A stretch of 64,000 nucleotides of DNA from Pseudomonas sp. BGI-2 (GCF_004310295.1 NZ_SISB01000005.1:1-64000); one strand, 5' to 3'. Shown: positions 9,063 to 22,239, counted from the first letter of the stretch. Numbers and translations: made by a program. The notes: generated by a model not told the origin, from the sequence alone.

Positions 9063-9353
9063 CTATGGCTGTAGGCCGGTGATCAAATGCACCACCCCGT
9101 CATCCAGCGTCATGACGCCCGGCACACCTGCCACATTTAATGCCTGCCGATCTATCCGCGCTACGTCCCGCAACTCCACCCGAACCCGGGTCAGTGCAAC
9201 CGGCTGCTGCGACTTGAGGTTTTCCACGCCACCTAGCGCGGCTACGACATTTGCAGGCAAACCGGACACCGGCTGAATAATGGCTTTCGGCTCATCCACC
9301 ACCAGATCCGGCGTCAATGCTTTCCAGAACGCTCGCTGCATTTTCTCGAACAT
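9063..9353 (-). CDS. Small PTS EIIB-like protein lacking the phospho-cysteine, 96 aa
   Basis: Resembles the glucose/trehalose-type EIIB domain: VVAALGGVENLKSQ, then ALTRVRVELRDVARID, then GVPGVMTLDDGVVHLI. In active EIIB the motif is CxTRLR (TreB here has HCVTRLR, Cys28). In this protein the aligned position is Ala53 (ALTRVR), so it cannot accept a phosphoryl group in the usual way. ATG 9353 lies two bases after the stop of the EIIA-HPr-EI fusion, so the two are translationally coupled. It may be a regulatory or structural partner of the fusion, or a decayed domain; its conservation in the operon would decide. Confidence 0.75.
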   Translation of the reverse strand: MFEKMQRAFWKALTPDLVVDEPKAIIQPVSGLPANVVAALGGVENLKSQQPVALTRVRVELRDVARIDRQALNVAGVPGVMTLDDGVVHLITGLQP

Positions 9354-9355
9354 GT

Positions 9356-11890
9356 TCAGTTCTCCAGAACCAGTGAAGTATCGACCGTCGCCTCGTGATA
9401 CAGCCGCAACGCCTCGCGCACCTGCCCGGCACTTTCCAGGCCCAGCACTTGCTGGGCGATGGCCTGGCAACTCACCAAATCCACTTCGCGAACGGCTGCC
9501 TTTATGGCCGGAATCAACGGCACACTCACTGACAGCTCATCCACCCCAAGCCCCAGCAATAGCGGCACGGCCAGTGTCTCGGAGGCCATGGCGCCACACA
9601 CCCCGACCCATTTGCCGTGGGCGTGCGCGGCCTTCACGGTGCAGGCAATCAACCGCAGAACCGCCGGATGGAAGCTGTCGGCCTGACTGGCCAGACGCGG
9701 GTGATCGCGGTCCATGGCCAGGGTGTATTGGGTGAGGTCGTTGGTGCCGATAGAGAAGAAATCCACCTCGGGCGCAAACAGGTCCGCCATCAGTGCCGCC
9801 GCCGGCACTTCGATCATGATCCCCAGCTTGGGCAGTGCCGTGAGTCCCAATGCCAGCGCCTCTTCTTCAAGCAGTTGCCGGGCCAGGCGCAACTCCGAAA
9901 GCTGCGTGATCATCGGCAGCATGATGTGCAGCCGGGCCAGCCCGGCGCTGTTCAGGATGGCCTTGAACTGATCGCGCAGCAGCTGCGGACGCTCCAGGCA
10001 CAAACGAATCCCGCGCATGCCCAGGAAGGGATTGGTTTCGCTGTCCATCGGCACGTAGGCCAGAGGTTTGTCGCCGCCGACGTCCAGCGTGCGCACCACC
10101 AGATTACGCGCCGGCCCGAGCGCCTTGGCGATGGCGCTATAGGTGGACGCTTGCTCGTCATGACTCGGCGCATGATTGCGGTCCAGATAAAGAAACTCCG
10201 AGCGCAACAAGCCGACGCCCTCGCCTCCCAACGCCATGGCCTGTTCGGCTTCAGCCAGCGAAGCGATGTTGGCGGTCACTTCAAAATGATGACCATCGCG
10301 GGTACAGGCAGCCAGCGTCGCGTGCGCCAACTCATGCTGCTGGCGTTGCTGTTGAAGCTGCCGCTTGGCTTGCAGCTGCTCAATAGCCTGCAGATCCGGA
10401 TCCAGCTGCAGCTCGCCCTTGTCGGCATCGAGCAACACCTGGGTTCCGTTGACCAGCGCCAGCACTTGCACAGGCAGCCCGCAGATCGCCGGTATACCGA
10501 ACGCCCGGGCGAGGATCGCGACGTGGCTGGTGGCGCCGCCGCCGACCGTGGCGAAACCCAGCACCGTGCGGGTATCGAGCCCGGCGGTTTGTGACGGTGT
10601 CAGTTGTTCGGCGATCAGGATCGCCCCTTCAGGCAGCTCCATCGCCTGATCCCGCACACCGAGGATCAGCTTTAGCACCCGCTGACTCACATCGGCCAAG
10701 TCCGCCGCCCGTTCCGCGAGCAAGGCGTTGCCTAGGCTTTTGAACAGGTTAGCCGTCGACTCGGTGGCCGTGCACCAGGCAAACCCGGCGCTTTTACCTT
10801 CGTTGATCAGCACGTGAGCCATGTCCAACAAACCCGGATCTTCGAGCAGTTCCTGATGTGCCTTGAAGATGTCTGCCTGCGCGTCGCCAATGGCGTTATC
10901 ACGCAATTGTTGTAGGGCCACCAGCGCCTCGGCCAAGGCACGAGACAGCTGATCGCGTTCAACCTGCGGCGTGGCGCCAAGCTCCTTCACTTCGAGGTTT
11001 TGCTCGGCTATCTGCACCACTTGGCCAAACGCTGATCCGGGCGATGCGCAAACCCCACGCAGCACCGTCAGCGATGAAGCCTCGATCGCATGCACCTCGA
11101 CCTGCGCCGAGGCCGCCACCGCTTCACCGCATCCACTTGCCAGCAGTTCAGTCAGCGTCTGGATCGCCGCTTCAGCGTCCGGACCGGCCGCGCTGACTTG
11201 CAAAACGTCACCGTGAGCCGTTTGCAACGCCATGATCGCCACCAAGGATTTCGCGTTCGCACTCTCCTGCTTTTTATGCAGGTAAATGCTCGCCGAAAAA
11301 CCTTTCGCCGCTTGGGCGAACACCGCCGCCGGACGGGCGTGCAAGCCATTCGGGTTGGCCAGTGTCAGCGGTTTGGAAAACAGTGCTTCGTCCTCTTCCG
11401 GTACCGGCACATCCGCTGTTTGCTCGACAGGGTTCAAACTCAGTAGCGGCTGGCCACTCTCTACCAGACCGGTTTCAGGCGTCAGCCAAGTGAACGGCTC
11501 CCCGCTGACCACCAGCATCAACGTCAGCAAGCTGCGGGCATTTAATGCAACAAAATCGGCATCGAACTCGATCAGCGACTGCCCAACGTCAACGTGCTGG
11601 CCCTCCTCCACCAGCCGCGTGAACCCCTTCCCTGCCAGGTTCACCGTGTCGAGGCCGATGTGCAGCAACACCTGCACACCATTTTCGCTGGTGATGCTGA
11701 CCGCATGCCCACTTGCCTGCACATTGCTGACAACCCCTGCCAACGGCGCGCACAAGGTAGTTGAGGTCGGATCGATGCACAGGCCATCGCCGATGACCCG
11801 GCTGGAAAACACCGGATCGGGCACGAGGTCCAGTGGCATCAATACGCCGGACAGGGGGGCGTGCAGTTGCAATTGTTGGGGTGTGGCCAT
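9356..11890 (-). CDS. PTS EIIA(Glc)-HPr-Enzyme I fusion, 844 aa
   Basis: A single chain carrying all soluble PTS steps: EI autophosphorylates with phosphoenolpyruvate and passes phosphate to HPr, then EIIA, then the membrane EIIBC. Domain order: EIIA glucose type (about 1-150, active His77 in LLHIGLDTV), HPr (about 173-260, His184 in NGLHARPA), and Enzyme I (about 285-844, His456 in GGGATSHVAILAR and the PEP-site GTNDLTQYTLAMDRDHP). ATG 11890 has an AGGTG box upstream. It lies 62 bp downstream of the porin gene and overlaps closely with the small EIIB-like gene. EIIA of the glucose class fits the TreB partner, which has no IIA of its own. Confidence 0.93.
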   Translation of the reverse strand: MATPQQLQLHAPLSGVLMPLDLVPDPVFSSRVIGDGLCIDPTSTTLCAPLAGVVSNVQASGHAVSITSENGVQVLLHIGLDTVNLAGKGFTRLVEEGQHVDVGQSLIEFDADFVALNARSLLTLMLVVSGEPFTWLTPETGLVESGQPLLSLNPVEQTADVPVPEEDEALFSKPLTLANPNGLHARPAAVFAQAAKGFSASIYLHKKQESANAKSLVAIMALQTAHGDVLQVSAAGPDAEAAIQTLTELLASGCGEAVAASAQVEVHAIEASSLTVLRGVCASPGSAFGQVVQIAEQNLEVKELGATPQVERDQLSRALAEALVALQQLRDNAIGDAQADIFKAHQELLEDPGLLDMAHVLINEGKSAGFAWCTATESTANLFKSLGNALLAERAADLADVSQRVLKLILGVRDQAMELPEGAILIAEQLTPSQTAGLDTRTVLGFATVGGGATSHVAILARAFGIPAICGLPVQVLALVNGTQVLLDADKGELQLDPDLQAIEQLQAKRQLQQQRQQHELAHATLAACTRDGHHFEVTANIASLAEAEQAMALGGEGVGLLRSEFLYLDRNHAPSHDEQASTYSAIAKALGPARNLVVRTLDVGGDKPLAYVPMDSETNPFLGMRGIRLCLERPQLLRDQFKAILNSAGLARLHIMLPMITQLSELRLARQLLEEEALALGLTALPKLGIMIEVPAAALMADLFAPEVDFFSIGTNDLTQYTLAMDRDHPRLASQADSFHPAVLRLIACTVKAAHAHGKWVGVCGAMASETLAVPLLLGLGVDELSVSVPLIPAIKAAVREVDLVSCQAIAQQVLGLESAGQVREALRLYHEATVDTSLVLEN

Positions 11891-11952
11891 GACGTCACCT
11901 GCTGGTTTGTTCTTTGAAGTGCCGATGGAGCGCGAGGCTCCGACAGCATCGC

Positions 11953-14929
<2,977 letters not shown>

Positions 14930-14973
14930 GGCGCTATTCCTTCAATAAGTTTTGTACTGGCCTGGAGGGCCTC

Positions 14974-15039
14974 TTCGCGGGCAAGCCTCGCTCCTACATT
15001 GAAATGCGTAACTCTGTAGGAGCGAGGCTTGCCCGCGAA
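14974..15039. repeat. REP pair between treB and treA
   Basis: Head-to-head 25-bp arms (14974-14998 and 15015-15039) with TGTAGGAGCGAGGCTTGCCC, inside the operon. Intra-operon REP pairs can set differential mRNA stability. Confidence 0.85.
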
Positions 15040-15047
15040 TGGATCTA

Positions 15048-16490
15048 TCAGGCGACCCGATACCCCGGCCGAACAATCTTCATGCTCAACCCGCAGGTCA
15101 AAACAAACGGCACAACCATGGCGATGACCATCCCGATCACGAACATCGGAATGTACTGCGGAATGATCGAGATGAAACCGGGCAAGCCACCGACACCGAT
15201 TGCCGAGGCCTGGACCTTGTTCAGCGACAGGAAGATGCAGCCCAGGGCCGAGCCGGTCAGGGCCGCGTAGAACGGAAATTTGTAGCGCAGGTTGACCCCG
15301 AACATGGCCGGCTCAGTGATGCCGAAATAAGCGGAAATCGCCGAGGTCGAGGCCATGCTTTTGTCGCGCACATTGCGGGTCATGTAGAACACCGCCAAAG
15401 CCGCGCTGCCCTGGGCGAGGTTGGACATGACGATCATCGGCCAGATGAACGTGCCGCCCTGGGTGGAGATCAGCTGCAAGTCGACCGCGAGGAACATGTG
15501 GTGCATGCCGGTGATCACCAGCGGCGCGTAGAGCAAACCGAAAATCGCGCCACCGACCATCGGAGCCAGATCAAACAGGGTCACCACGCCCTCGGTGATG
15601 AGAATCCCCAGATGCCGGGTCACCGGGCCAATCACGGCCAGCGCCAGCACGCCGGTGACGACGATGGTGGTGATCGGCACCACCAGTAATTGCACCGCGT
15701 TCGGCACCCGCGCCCGCAGCCATTTTTCGATGACGCTCATCACGCAGGCCGCCAGCAGGATCGGCAGGATCTGTCCCTGATAACCAACCTTCTCGATCTG
15801 GAACAGCCCGAGAATGTCGAAGTACGGCAGGCTCTGGCCGTCGAGACCCGCGACTGCCTTGCCGTAGTTCCAGGCATTGAGCAGATCGGGGTGAACCAGC
15901 ATCAGGCCGAGTACGATGCCAAGGATTTCGCTGCCGCCAAACCGCTTGGCCGCCGACCAGCCCACCAGCGCCGGGAGGAACACGAACGAAGTGTTGGCCA
16001 TCAGGTTGATCAGGCTCCAGAGCCCGTCAAGTTTCGGATAGGCGTCCAGCAGGGTCTGGCCCTCGATGAACATGCCCTTGGCGCCGATCAGGTTGTTGAT
16101 GCCCATCAACAGTCCCGCAATGATCAACGCCGGCAGGATCGGCATGAACACGTCGGAAAACACCCGCACCAGACGCTGCATGGCGTTTATTTTGTCGGCG
16201 CTTTTTTGTTTAACGTCGGCGATGGTTGATGCGGCGAGACCGGTTTGGCGGCGCAATTCGGCATAAACCTTTTCAACCTCGCCGGGGCCGATAACCACCT
16301 GGAACAGGCCACCAGTGAAGAACGAGCCCTTTACCAGGTCGATCTGGTTCAGCGTGGCGCTGTCGACCAGGCTCGAGTCCTTGAGGGCCAGGCGCAGGCG
16401 TGTGACGCAGTGCGCGGCCTGCTCGAGGTTGTCGCTGCCGCCGAGGCTTTGCAGCAACTCGCTGGCGATGTTCGGATAGTCGTGGCTCAT
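15048..16490 (-). CDS. treB: Trehalose-specific PTS EIIBC, 480 aa
   Basis: Inner-membrane permease that imports trehalose as trehalose-6-phosphate. N-terminal EIIB with phosphorylation site Cys28 in AAHCVTRLRLALKD, then an EIIC domain with about ten membrane spans, including the family signature region SAYFGITEPAMFGVNLRYKF. There is no EIIA domain; the fusion protein at 9356 supplies one. ATG 16490 gives a normal EIIB start (SHDYPNIASELL). First gene of the operon, downstream of two TreR-type palindromes and divergent from treR. Confidence 0.93.
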   Translation of the reverse strand: MSHDYPNIASELLQSLGGSDNLEQAAHCVTRLRLALKDSSLVDSATLNQIDLVKGSFFTGGLFQVVIGPGEVEKVYAELRRQTGLAASTIADVKQKSADKINAMQRLVRVFSDVFMPILPALIIAGLLMGINNLIGAKGMFIEGQTLLDAYPKLDGLWSLINLMANTSFVFLPALVGWSAAKRFGGSEILGIVLGLMLVHPDLLNAWNYGKAVAGLDGQSLPYFDILGLFQIEKVGYQGQILPILLAACVMSVIEKWLRARVPNAVQLLVVPITTIVVTGVLALAVIGPVTRHLGILITEGVVTLFDLAPMVGGAIFGLLYAPLVITGMHHMFLAVDLQLISTQGGTFIWPMIVMSNLAQGSAALAVFYMTRNVRDKSMASTSAISAYFGITEPAMFGVNLRYKFPFYAALTGSALGCIFLSLNKVQASAIGVGGLPGFISIIPQYIPMFVIGMVIAMVVPFVLTCGLSMKIVRPGYRVA

Positions 16491-16542
16491 GCTTTTCTTC
16501 CGCTGTAGTTTTTTGTTTTGGCAGCACGCCGAAGCGAAAAGT

Positions 16543-16584
16543 ACTCGTCTGTACGAGTTAAAGCAACAACTCGTACAGACGAGT
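16543..16584. promoter_or_regulatory. Two TreR-type operator palindromes in the treB-treR intergenic region
   Basis: ACTCGTCTGTACGAGT (16543-16558) and ACTCGTACAGACGAGT (16569-16584): each has perfect 6-bp arms around four bases, and the second is the exact reverse complement of the first. Centres are 26 bp apart. They lie upstream of treB and between divergent genes, as expected for GntR/HutC-type TreR sites. Binding is inferred. Confidence 0.8.
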
Positions 16585-16725
16585 TTGATTTTGTTTATCT
16601 GCAACGCGACAGTCGGCGATTTTTCCTACTTCCCGAAACGATGAAACCTAAAGCCGCATGGACAAACCCCTACCCTGCCCTTAAGGTTCGAAACCTTGAG
16701 TACATCGCGGCACAGAGCCATCCCC

Positions 16726-17430
16726 ATGAGTAAATACAACCAGATCTACAGCGATCTGCTTGCCAGCATCACGACCGAACGTCTGGAACGCGGCGCCCGG
16801 TTGCCTTCCGAAACCGAATTGATGGACAGCTATCAAGCCAGCCGCGGCACCGTGCGCAAGGCCATCGAGCAATTGCAGGAGCGCGGTTTCGCCCAGAAAG
16901 TCCACGGCAAAGGCACCTTCGTGCTGTCGACCAACCCGATCGAATTCCAGTTGGGCGGCATCGTCAGCTTCCAGGAGACTTACCCGCGACTGGGCAACGA
17001 CGTCAGCACCGAGGTGGTCGAATTCACACAAATCCCCCTCGAAGGCTCGCTGCTCGAACACCTCAAGGCTGAAGAAGGCAGCCTGATCACGCGGATCAAG
17101 CGAGTGCGGCGGATCGACGGCAAGCGCGTGATCCTCGACATCAACCATTTCGTCAGCGATGTGATTCCCGGCCTGTCCCGCGACATCGCCGAGCAGTCGA
17201 TCTACGCCTTCATCGAACAGACCCTGCAACTGCAAATCGCCTACGCCCAGCGCACCATCGAAGCGGTGCCCCGGAGCAAGGACGACCAGCACCACCTGGA
17301 CCTCGACGGCCAGAGCCATGTGATCGTGGTCAGCAACCAGACCTTCCTGCAGGACGGTCGCCAGTTCGAGTACACCGAATCACGGCATACCCTCGACAAA
17401 TTCTACTTTTCGGACGTGGCACGGCGCTGA
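16726..17430 (+). CDS. treR: Trehalose operon repressor TreR, GntR family, 234 aa
   Basis: DNA-binding repressor that responds to trehalose-6-phosphate in characterised relatives. N-terminal winged helix (residues 1-70: PSETELMDSYQASRGTVRKAIEQLQERG) and a C-terminal UTRA effector domain (about 90-230, ending RQFEYTESRHTLDKFYF). ATG 16726 starts SKYNQIYSDLLASI, the usual TreR beginning; in-frame upstream codons add only a non-conserved tail. Divergent from treB with the operator pair between them. Confidence 0.9.
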   Translation: MSKYNQIYSDLLASITTERLERGARLPSETELMDSYQASRGTVRKAIEQLQERGFAQKVHGKGTFVLSTNPIEFQLGGIVSFQETYPRLGNDVSTEVVEFTQIPLEGSLLEHLKAEEGSLITRIKRVRRIDGKRVILDINHFVSDVIPGLSRDIAEQSIYAFIEQTLQLQIAYAQRTIEAVPRSKDDQHHLDLDGQSHVIVVSNQTFLQDGRQFEYTESRHTLDKFYFSDVARR

Positions 17431-17529
17431 CCCTACACGGTCACGAAATGCATGTGGGCATAACTATGTAGTGCACTTGCCTTGAGCAAATGGGTAATCC
17501 TCACGGCCCATTTCTCAAGGAGCGAGAGC

Positions 17530-20500
17530 ATGCCAGTTGATCAGAGTACCGAAGCGTTACCCAATGCCGCCGACAAGGAGCAGCTGAAAACGATTGCCCC
17601 CGTCATCGTGACAGCCTGCCCGGGCTTGAAAGAAGAGGCCCATGCGGTGGCCAGCGAAATCCTGAAGAAACACGGCATCACCGACCTAGACCCGGATCAG
17701 GTCTGGTGGCATCGGTTCGACAATGTCTCGGCCAGCAGCACCAAGGCCTTTCTGAGTTGGGAGCACGCCCCCAAACCCTGCGAATCATTGACCCTGACGC
17801 AGCTGGTCATCCACGGGTACCGCGTGACCGATCAAGACGACGCCCTCGAACTGAACAGTAATGGCGGGTTTTACACTGCAGATGCAAACGCCAGTATTTT
17901 CAATGAAACCAATGAAGTGCGGATGTACCCCAGCAAGGCCCTCACGGACCTGTGGGAGATGAACCTCAGTGATCGCTATCTGAACAAACTGAATGCTTTC
18001 TGGACGACACATTTCGATGACTTCCGGGCCCTGGCCAAATGTAACTACCTCAGCAAGGCCGTCGAGGCGCGGCAAAACGGTCAACTGGAGGAGGAAGATT
18101 TCCAGACCATCGTAAGGGCCGTCACCGGTGGCACGGCCTGGCCGATTACCCTGTCGGCCCTGCAAGCGCAAACCGCTACGCCTGAGGATCTTCGTGTCTG
18201 CGCCCTGGATGTCGCCGGGCATGTCGCCACCGATATTCTGCGCATTGTTGACCAAAAAGGTCGGCAGATCACTTACGTCCCCGGCGCCGCGCAGCCCTTC
18301 CACGTGCATCCGACACTGACGGACATGCACTGGTGGATCCTGCTTCAAATGAATGAAGAGCAGCCACGCACCGAGTTCATGACCCATTTCCCGCTGTCGG
18401 TCCGTAAAGAAGTCCACGACAACATCACCCCGCTGATGAACCAGCTGGTTGGCACCTGGGGCAAGTACGACCACCACTTGATCAATCAAAAAGACATCAC
18501 CATCGACGGCGATGCCTTCACCTGGCAGAGCCGGGCAGTCCAGGGCACGATGCTGGAAGAGGTTGACCTGACACTGGTGACCCATGGACAGATGCGCAAA
18601 CAGCTTTGGCTGGGCTACCTGACTGCCGGTCTGCATGTGTTTGGTCCATTGACCGTTCTGGGCTGGCCCATCGCATTGACGGTGATCGGGGCCAGTATCG
18701 CGGCGATGGGCTTGAACATCGACAAAGCAGTCAATGGCAAGACGGCGGCGGAACGCAAGGCCGGCGTCATCGGCGCGGTGCTCGACGGCATCAATGCCCT
18801 GTTCAACATCCCGCTGCTCAAGGAAGTCAGTGTATTGGAGGACGCGGGAGCTTCGGTCGACGCAACCGAAGCGGCTGAGATGGCAGACCTGAGGGCCACC
18901 GGTCATCCGGATGAATCTGTCGATGCACAAGCCCCACAAGCGTCCGGTGATTCTCAGGGAATAATCCGTCAACTGGAAGAATTCACTCCGCTGCCGAAGG
19001 ACTCCGGGCAAGCCATTGAAGTGCCAGAGCACTGGCAAAGCAATGAAATCCTGGAAAGCCAGACGCCTCTGGCCACGAGCGGAAAATTCCAGGGCATCTA
19101 CTCGCTGGACTCCAATCCTTCCACCGCCATCATGATGAACGACCAGGCTTACTACGTTCGCTACGAAGCCGACATCAACGGCGGCGGCACATGGGCGATC
19201 ATTGATCCGCAAAAGCCTCTCGCTTCTTCAGGTTCCATGCCTGTACGCCTGAATGCCGAGGGTGAATGGGAACTGGCGCCGAAAAGTGGGTTAAAGGGCG
19301 GCAGCAAGGACCTCGTCGAACCCGTTCCCGGATCCTCCACTGGAACCACCCAAGCCCGGCCACCGGCTGATTTGTTCCGACACCTGACAAAATACGATAC
19401 CCCCAATGGGCGTTCGATGAACTTCCTGGCACTGGGCAAAAAAGAAACGCACGTCAAAATCGTCAACCTTCCCGACGGGACCATCAAAGGAGTCACTGTT
19501 TACGATGAGTTCGTCGCCCAACGGCGCACAGCACTGGTGAGAGATGCGCGCACATTCCATACCCCAAGGAATTTTTTCGCCTCGTTGCCCGCGCGTCCGG
19601 TACAGCCCGTCATCACGCCATCCACGACCGTCCCGGAACTCATTGAGAAGATATTCGATGTCGCGCCCGGGCTCGTCGTCGGTGAAAGTCAGGATCGCAT
19701 TGCGAGCATGCGGTTCCTTATCGAAAACATGCCGACACTGGCAAAACAAGGCGTCAAGACGATCTACATGCACCGTCTGCTTAACGACTTCAGCCAAGTC
19801 GACCTGAACAAATTTGCCGAAACAGGAAAAATGGAAGGCATGTTGGGACTGTATTTGAAACAGCTTCAGAGCGATCCCGCCGGGCAGTTCACACCACTGG
19901 AAGTGGTGCGTACGGCCCAACAGTACGGCATTCGAATCCAGGCCACTGATTGCCTGGCAAGCTATCGGTACGAAGGCGCGTCCTTTGGCACCCTGTCGCA
20001 ACAATCCATCAAGAACTACCTCACTCACACGATCATCCAGGCCAACGAAGCCTACAGCCCGGGAAAATGGGTGGTGCTGACCGGCCAGGAAAACACCAAC
20101 ACGTTCAGGGGCATTGCCGGCATCAGCGAAACGGAGGGGGGCATCGGTTTGCGGATCGAAGAAGTTCGTCCTGACCAGAGTCTGCACATCGAGATCGACC
20201 ATGGCATCGAGGTGGGCCGTGACGTTCAGCCGCCACAACCGCAAATGAGCGGAGACTTTGATACTTTGTATGCCGACTTCAGCCTGGAAATGCCCACTCC
20301 AGTCATTCAACGAACACAGGAAGCACTCCTCCGGCTCTTGTACCGCCCAGGCATGTTCACCATCGAGCAATCAGAGGACTTCTGGACGTTGATCCATCGC
20401 AGCAGGACCGGCGTGATTGTGCGTACGATGATTGAGCGAACGGAGGGTGGCGGCTTTCTGATCAACCGTCCCGCGTGGACCGATCTGCATCAGGTCAACT

Positions 20501-20574
20501 TCCAGAATGTTGGCCTTCTTGCACGAGCACTCAACCGCATGGGCATGACACTCGAAGGCCGTCTGCCTGTGTAA
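17530..20574 (+). CDS. Dermonecrotic-toxin-like effector with membrane-targeting and TIKI/PMT-C2-like region, 1014 aa
   Basis: Large putative toxin of the type common in fluorescent pseudomonads. Residues about 20-420 match the dermonecrotic toxin N-terminal type (DPDQVWWHRFDN, then a hydrophobic helical hairpin near 365-400). A Gly/Ser-rich middle follows. Residues about 690-900 resemble the effector domain related to Pasteurella toxin C2 and the TIKI/EreA/ChaN superfamily: VVGESQDRIASMRF (717-730), GVKTIYMHRL and TGQENTNTFRGIAG (851-864). At three places where, from memory, relatives have GExH, ME and H-x-N, this protein has GESQ, MH and QENTN, so it may be catalytically altered. ATG 17530 has AAGGAG upstream. 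No immunity or secretion gene adjoins it. Confidence 0.7.
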   Translation: MPVDQSTEALPNAADKEQLKTIAPVIVTACPGLKEEAHAVASEILKKHGITDLDPDQVWWHRFDNVSASSTKAFLSWEHAPKPCESLTLTQLVIHGYRVTDQDDALELNSNGGFYTADANASIFNETNEVRMYPSKALTDLWEMNLSDRYLNKLNAFWTTHFDDFRALAKCNYLSKAVEARQNGQLEEEDFQTIVRAVTGGTAWPITLSALQAQTATPEDLRVCALDVAGHVATDILRIVDQKGRQITYVPGAAQPFHVHPTLTDMHWWILLQMNEEQPRTEFMTHFPLSVRKEVHDNITPLMNQLVGTWGKYDHHLINQKDITIDGDAFTWQSRAVQGTMLEEVDLTLVTHGQMRKQLWLGYLTAGLHVFGPLTVLGWPIALTVIGASIAAMGLNIDKAVNGKTAAERKAGVIGAVLDGINALFNIPLLKEVSVLEDAGASVDATEAAEMADLRATGHPDESVDAQAPQASGDSQGIIRQLEEFTPLPKDSGQAIEVPEHWQSNEILESQTPLATSGKFQGIYSLDSNPSTAIMMNDQAYYVRYEADINGGGTWAIIDPQKPLASSGSMPVRLNAEGEWELAPKSGLKGGSKDLVEPVPGSSTGTTQARPPADLFRHLTKYDTPNGRSMNFLALGKKETHVKIVNLPDGTIKGVTVYDEFVAQRRTALVRDARTFHTPRNFFASLPARPVQPVITPSTTVPELIEKIFDVAPGLVVGESQDRIASMRFLIENMPTLAKQGVKTIYMHRLLNDFSQVDLNKFAETGKMEGMLGLYLKQLQSDPAGQFTPLEVVRTAQQYGIRIQATDCLASYRYEGASFGTLSQQSIKNYLTHTIIQANEAYSPGKWVVLTGQENTNTFRGIAGISETEGGIGLRIEEVRPDQSLHIEIDHGIEVGRDVQPPQPQMSGDFDTLYADFSLEMPTPVIQRTQEALLRLLYRPGMFTIEQSEDFWTLIHRSRTGVIVRTMIERTEGGGFLINRPAWTDLHQVNFQNVGLLARALNRMGMTLEGRLPV

Positions 20575-20594
20575 CAAGGCAGAATCTGATACGC

Positions 20595-20629
20595 AAAAGG
20601 CCCCGTGAACGCGAGTTCACGGGGCCTTT
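20595..20629. terminator. Bidirectional terminator between toxin gene and guaA
   Basis: A-run, AAGGCCCCGTGAAC, tetraloop GCGA, then the matching arm and a T-run. Serves convergent genes ending at 20574 and 20662. Confidence 0.85.
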
Positions 20630-20661
20630 CAGGTGTTACGGGCGATCAGTTGAAGCCGGGA

Positions 20662-22239
20662 TCATTCCCACTCGATCGTCGCTGGCGGCTTGCTCGACAC
20701 GTCGTAGGTGACGCGGGAGATGCCTTCGATTTCGTTGATGATCCGGCCGCTGACGGTTTCCAGCAGTTCGTAAGGCAGGTGTGCCCAACGCGCGGTCATG
20801 AAGTCGATGGTTTCCACGGCACGCAGGGCAACGACCCAGGCGTAACGACGGCCATCGCCTACCACGCCAACCGATTTCACCGGTTGGAACACCACGAAGG
20901 CCTGGCTGACCTTGTGGTACCAGTCAGCCTTGCGCAGTTCTTCGATGAAGATGTGGTCGGCACGACGCAGCAGGTCGGCGTATTCCTTCTTCACTTCACC
21001 GAGGATCCGCACGCCCAGGCCCGGGCCCGGGAACGGGTGACGGTAGACCATGTCGTACGGCAGGCCGAGTTCCAGGCCCAGACGACGGACTTCGTCCTTG
21101 AACAGCTCGCGCAGGGGTTCAACCAGCTTGAGGTTCATTTCTTCTGGCAGGCCACCCACGTTGTGGTGCGACTTGATCACGTGTGCCTTGCCGCTTTTGG
21201 CGCCAGCCGACTCGATTACGTCAGGGTAGATGGTGCCCTGGGCCAGGTACTTGATGTTGTCCAGTTCTTTGGACTGGGCATCGAATACGTCGATGAAGGT
21301 ACGGCCGATGATTTTGCGCTTCTTCTCTGGGTCGCTTTCGCCTGCCAGATTGTCGAGGAACTGATCTTCAGCGTTGGCGCGGATCACCTTGACGCCCATG
21401 TTCTCGGCGAACATGGCCATCACTTGCTCGCCTTCGTGCAGACGCAGCAGGCCGTTGTCGACGAAGACGCAGGTCAGCTGGTCGCCGATGGCTTTGTGCA
21501 GCAGCGCGGCAACGACCGAGGAGTCAACGCCGCCGGACAGGCCGAGCAATACGTTGTCGGTGCCGACCTGAGCGCGGACCTGAGCGATGGCGTCTTCAGC
21601 AATCTTCGACGGTGTCCACAGCGCTTCACAGCCGCAGATGTCGAGGATGAAGCGCGACAGGATGCGGCCACCCTGCTTGGTGTGGGTTACTTCCGGGTGG
21701 AACTGCACGCCGTAGTAGCCGCGAGCGTCGTCGAACATGCCGGCGATCGGGCAGCTCGGGGTGCTGGCCAGGATGTGGAATTCCTGCGGCATCTTGGTGA
21801 CTTTGTCACCGTGACTCATCCATACGTCGAGGCCGAACAGGCCGTCCGCGTCGATGTGGTCTTCGATGCCGTCGAGCAGGCGGCTCTTGCCGACCACGTC
21901 GACACGGGCGTAACCGAACTCACGCAGTTCGGAACCTTCAACCTTGCCACCCAGTTGCTCGGCCATGGTCTGCATGCCGTAGCAGATGCCGAAGACCGGT
22001 ACGCCCAGGTCAAACACCGCTTGCGGGCAGCGAGGGCTGTTGGCTTCGTGCACGGACTCGGGGCCGCCGGCGAGAATGATGCCTTTTGGAGCGAATTCGC
22101 GAATCGCGTCTTCATCCATATCGAACGGATGCAGTTCGCAGTACACGCCGATTTCACGCACGCGGCGGGCAATCAGTTGGGTGTACTGGGAACCGAAATC
22201 GAGGATCAGGATGCGGTGAGCGTGAATGTCGAGGGCCAT
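20662..22239 (-). CDS. guaA: GMP synthase (glutamine-hydrolysing), 525 aa
   Basis: Converts XMP to GMP using ATP and glutamine. N-terminal class I glutamine amidotransferase with nucleophile Cys in VFGICYGMQ and the His/Glu pair in [14 protein letters not shown] pyrophosphatase P-loop [16 protein letters not shown]-terminal dimerisation domain ending [10 protein letters not shown]. Length is exactly typical. Second gene of guaB-guaA; the 98-bp gap contains a hairpin. Confidence 0.97.
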   Translation of the reverse strand: MALDIHAHRILILDFGSQYTQLIARRVREIGVYCELHPFDMDEDAIREFAPKGIILAGGPESVHEANSPRCPQAVFDLGVPVFGICYGMQTMAEQLGGKVEGSELREFGYARVDVVGKSRLLDGIEDHIDADGLFGLDVWMSHGDKVTKMPQEFHILASTPSCPIAGMFDDARGYYGVQFHPEVTHTKQGGRILSRFILDICGCEALWTPSKIAEDAIAQVRAQVGTDNVLLGLSGGVDSSVVAALLHKAIGDQLTCVFVDNGLLRLHEGEQVMAMFAENMGVKVIRANAEDQFLDNLAGESDPEKKRKIIGRTFIDVFDAQSKELDNIKYLAQGTIYPDVIESAGAKSGKAHVIKSHHNVGGLPEEMNLKLVEPLRELFKDEVRRLGLELGLPYDMVYRHPFPGPGLGVRILGEVKKEYADLLRRADHIFIEELRKADWYHKVSQAFVVFQPVKSVGVVGDGRRYAWVVALRAVETIDFMTARWAHLPYELLETVSGRIINEIEGISRVTYDVSSKPPATIEWE

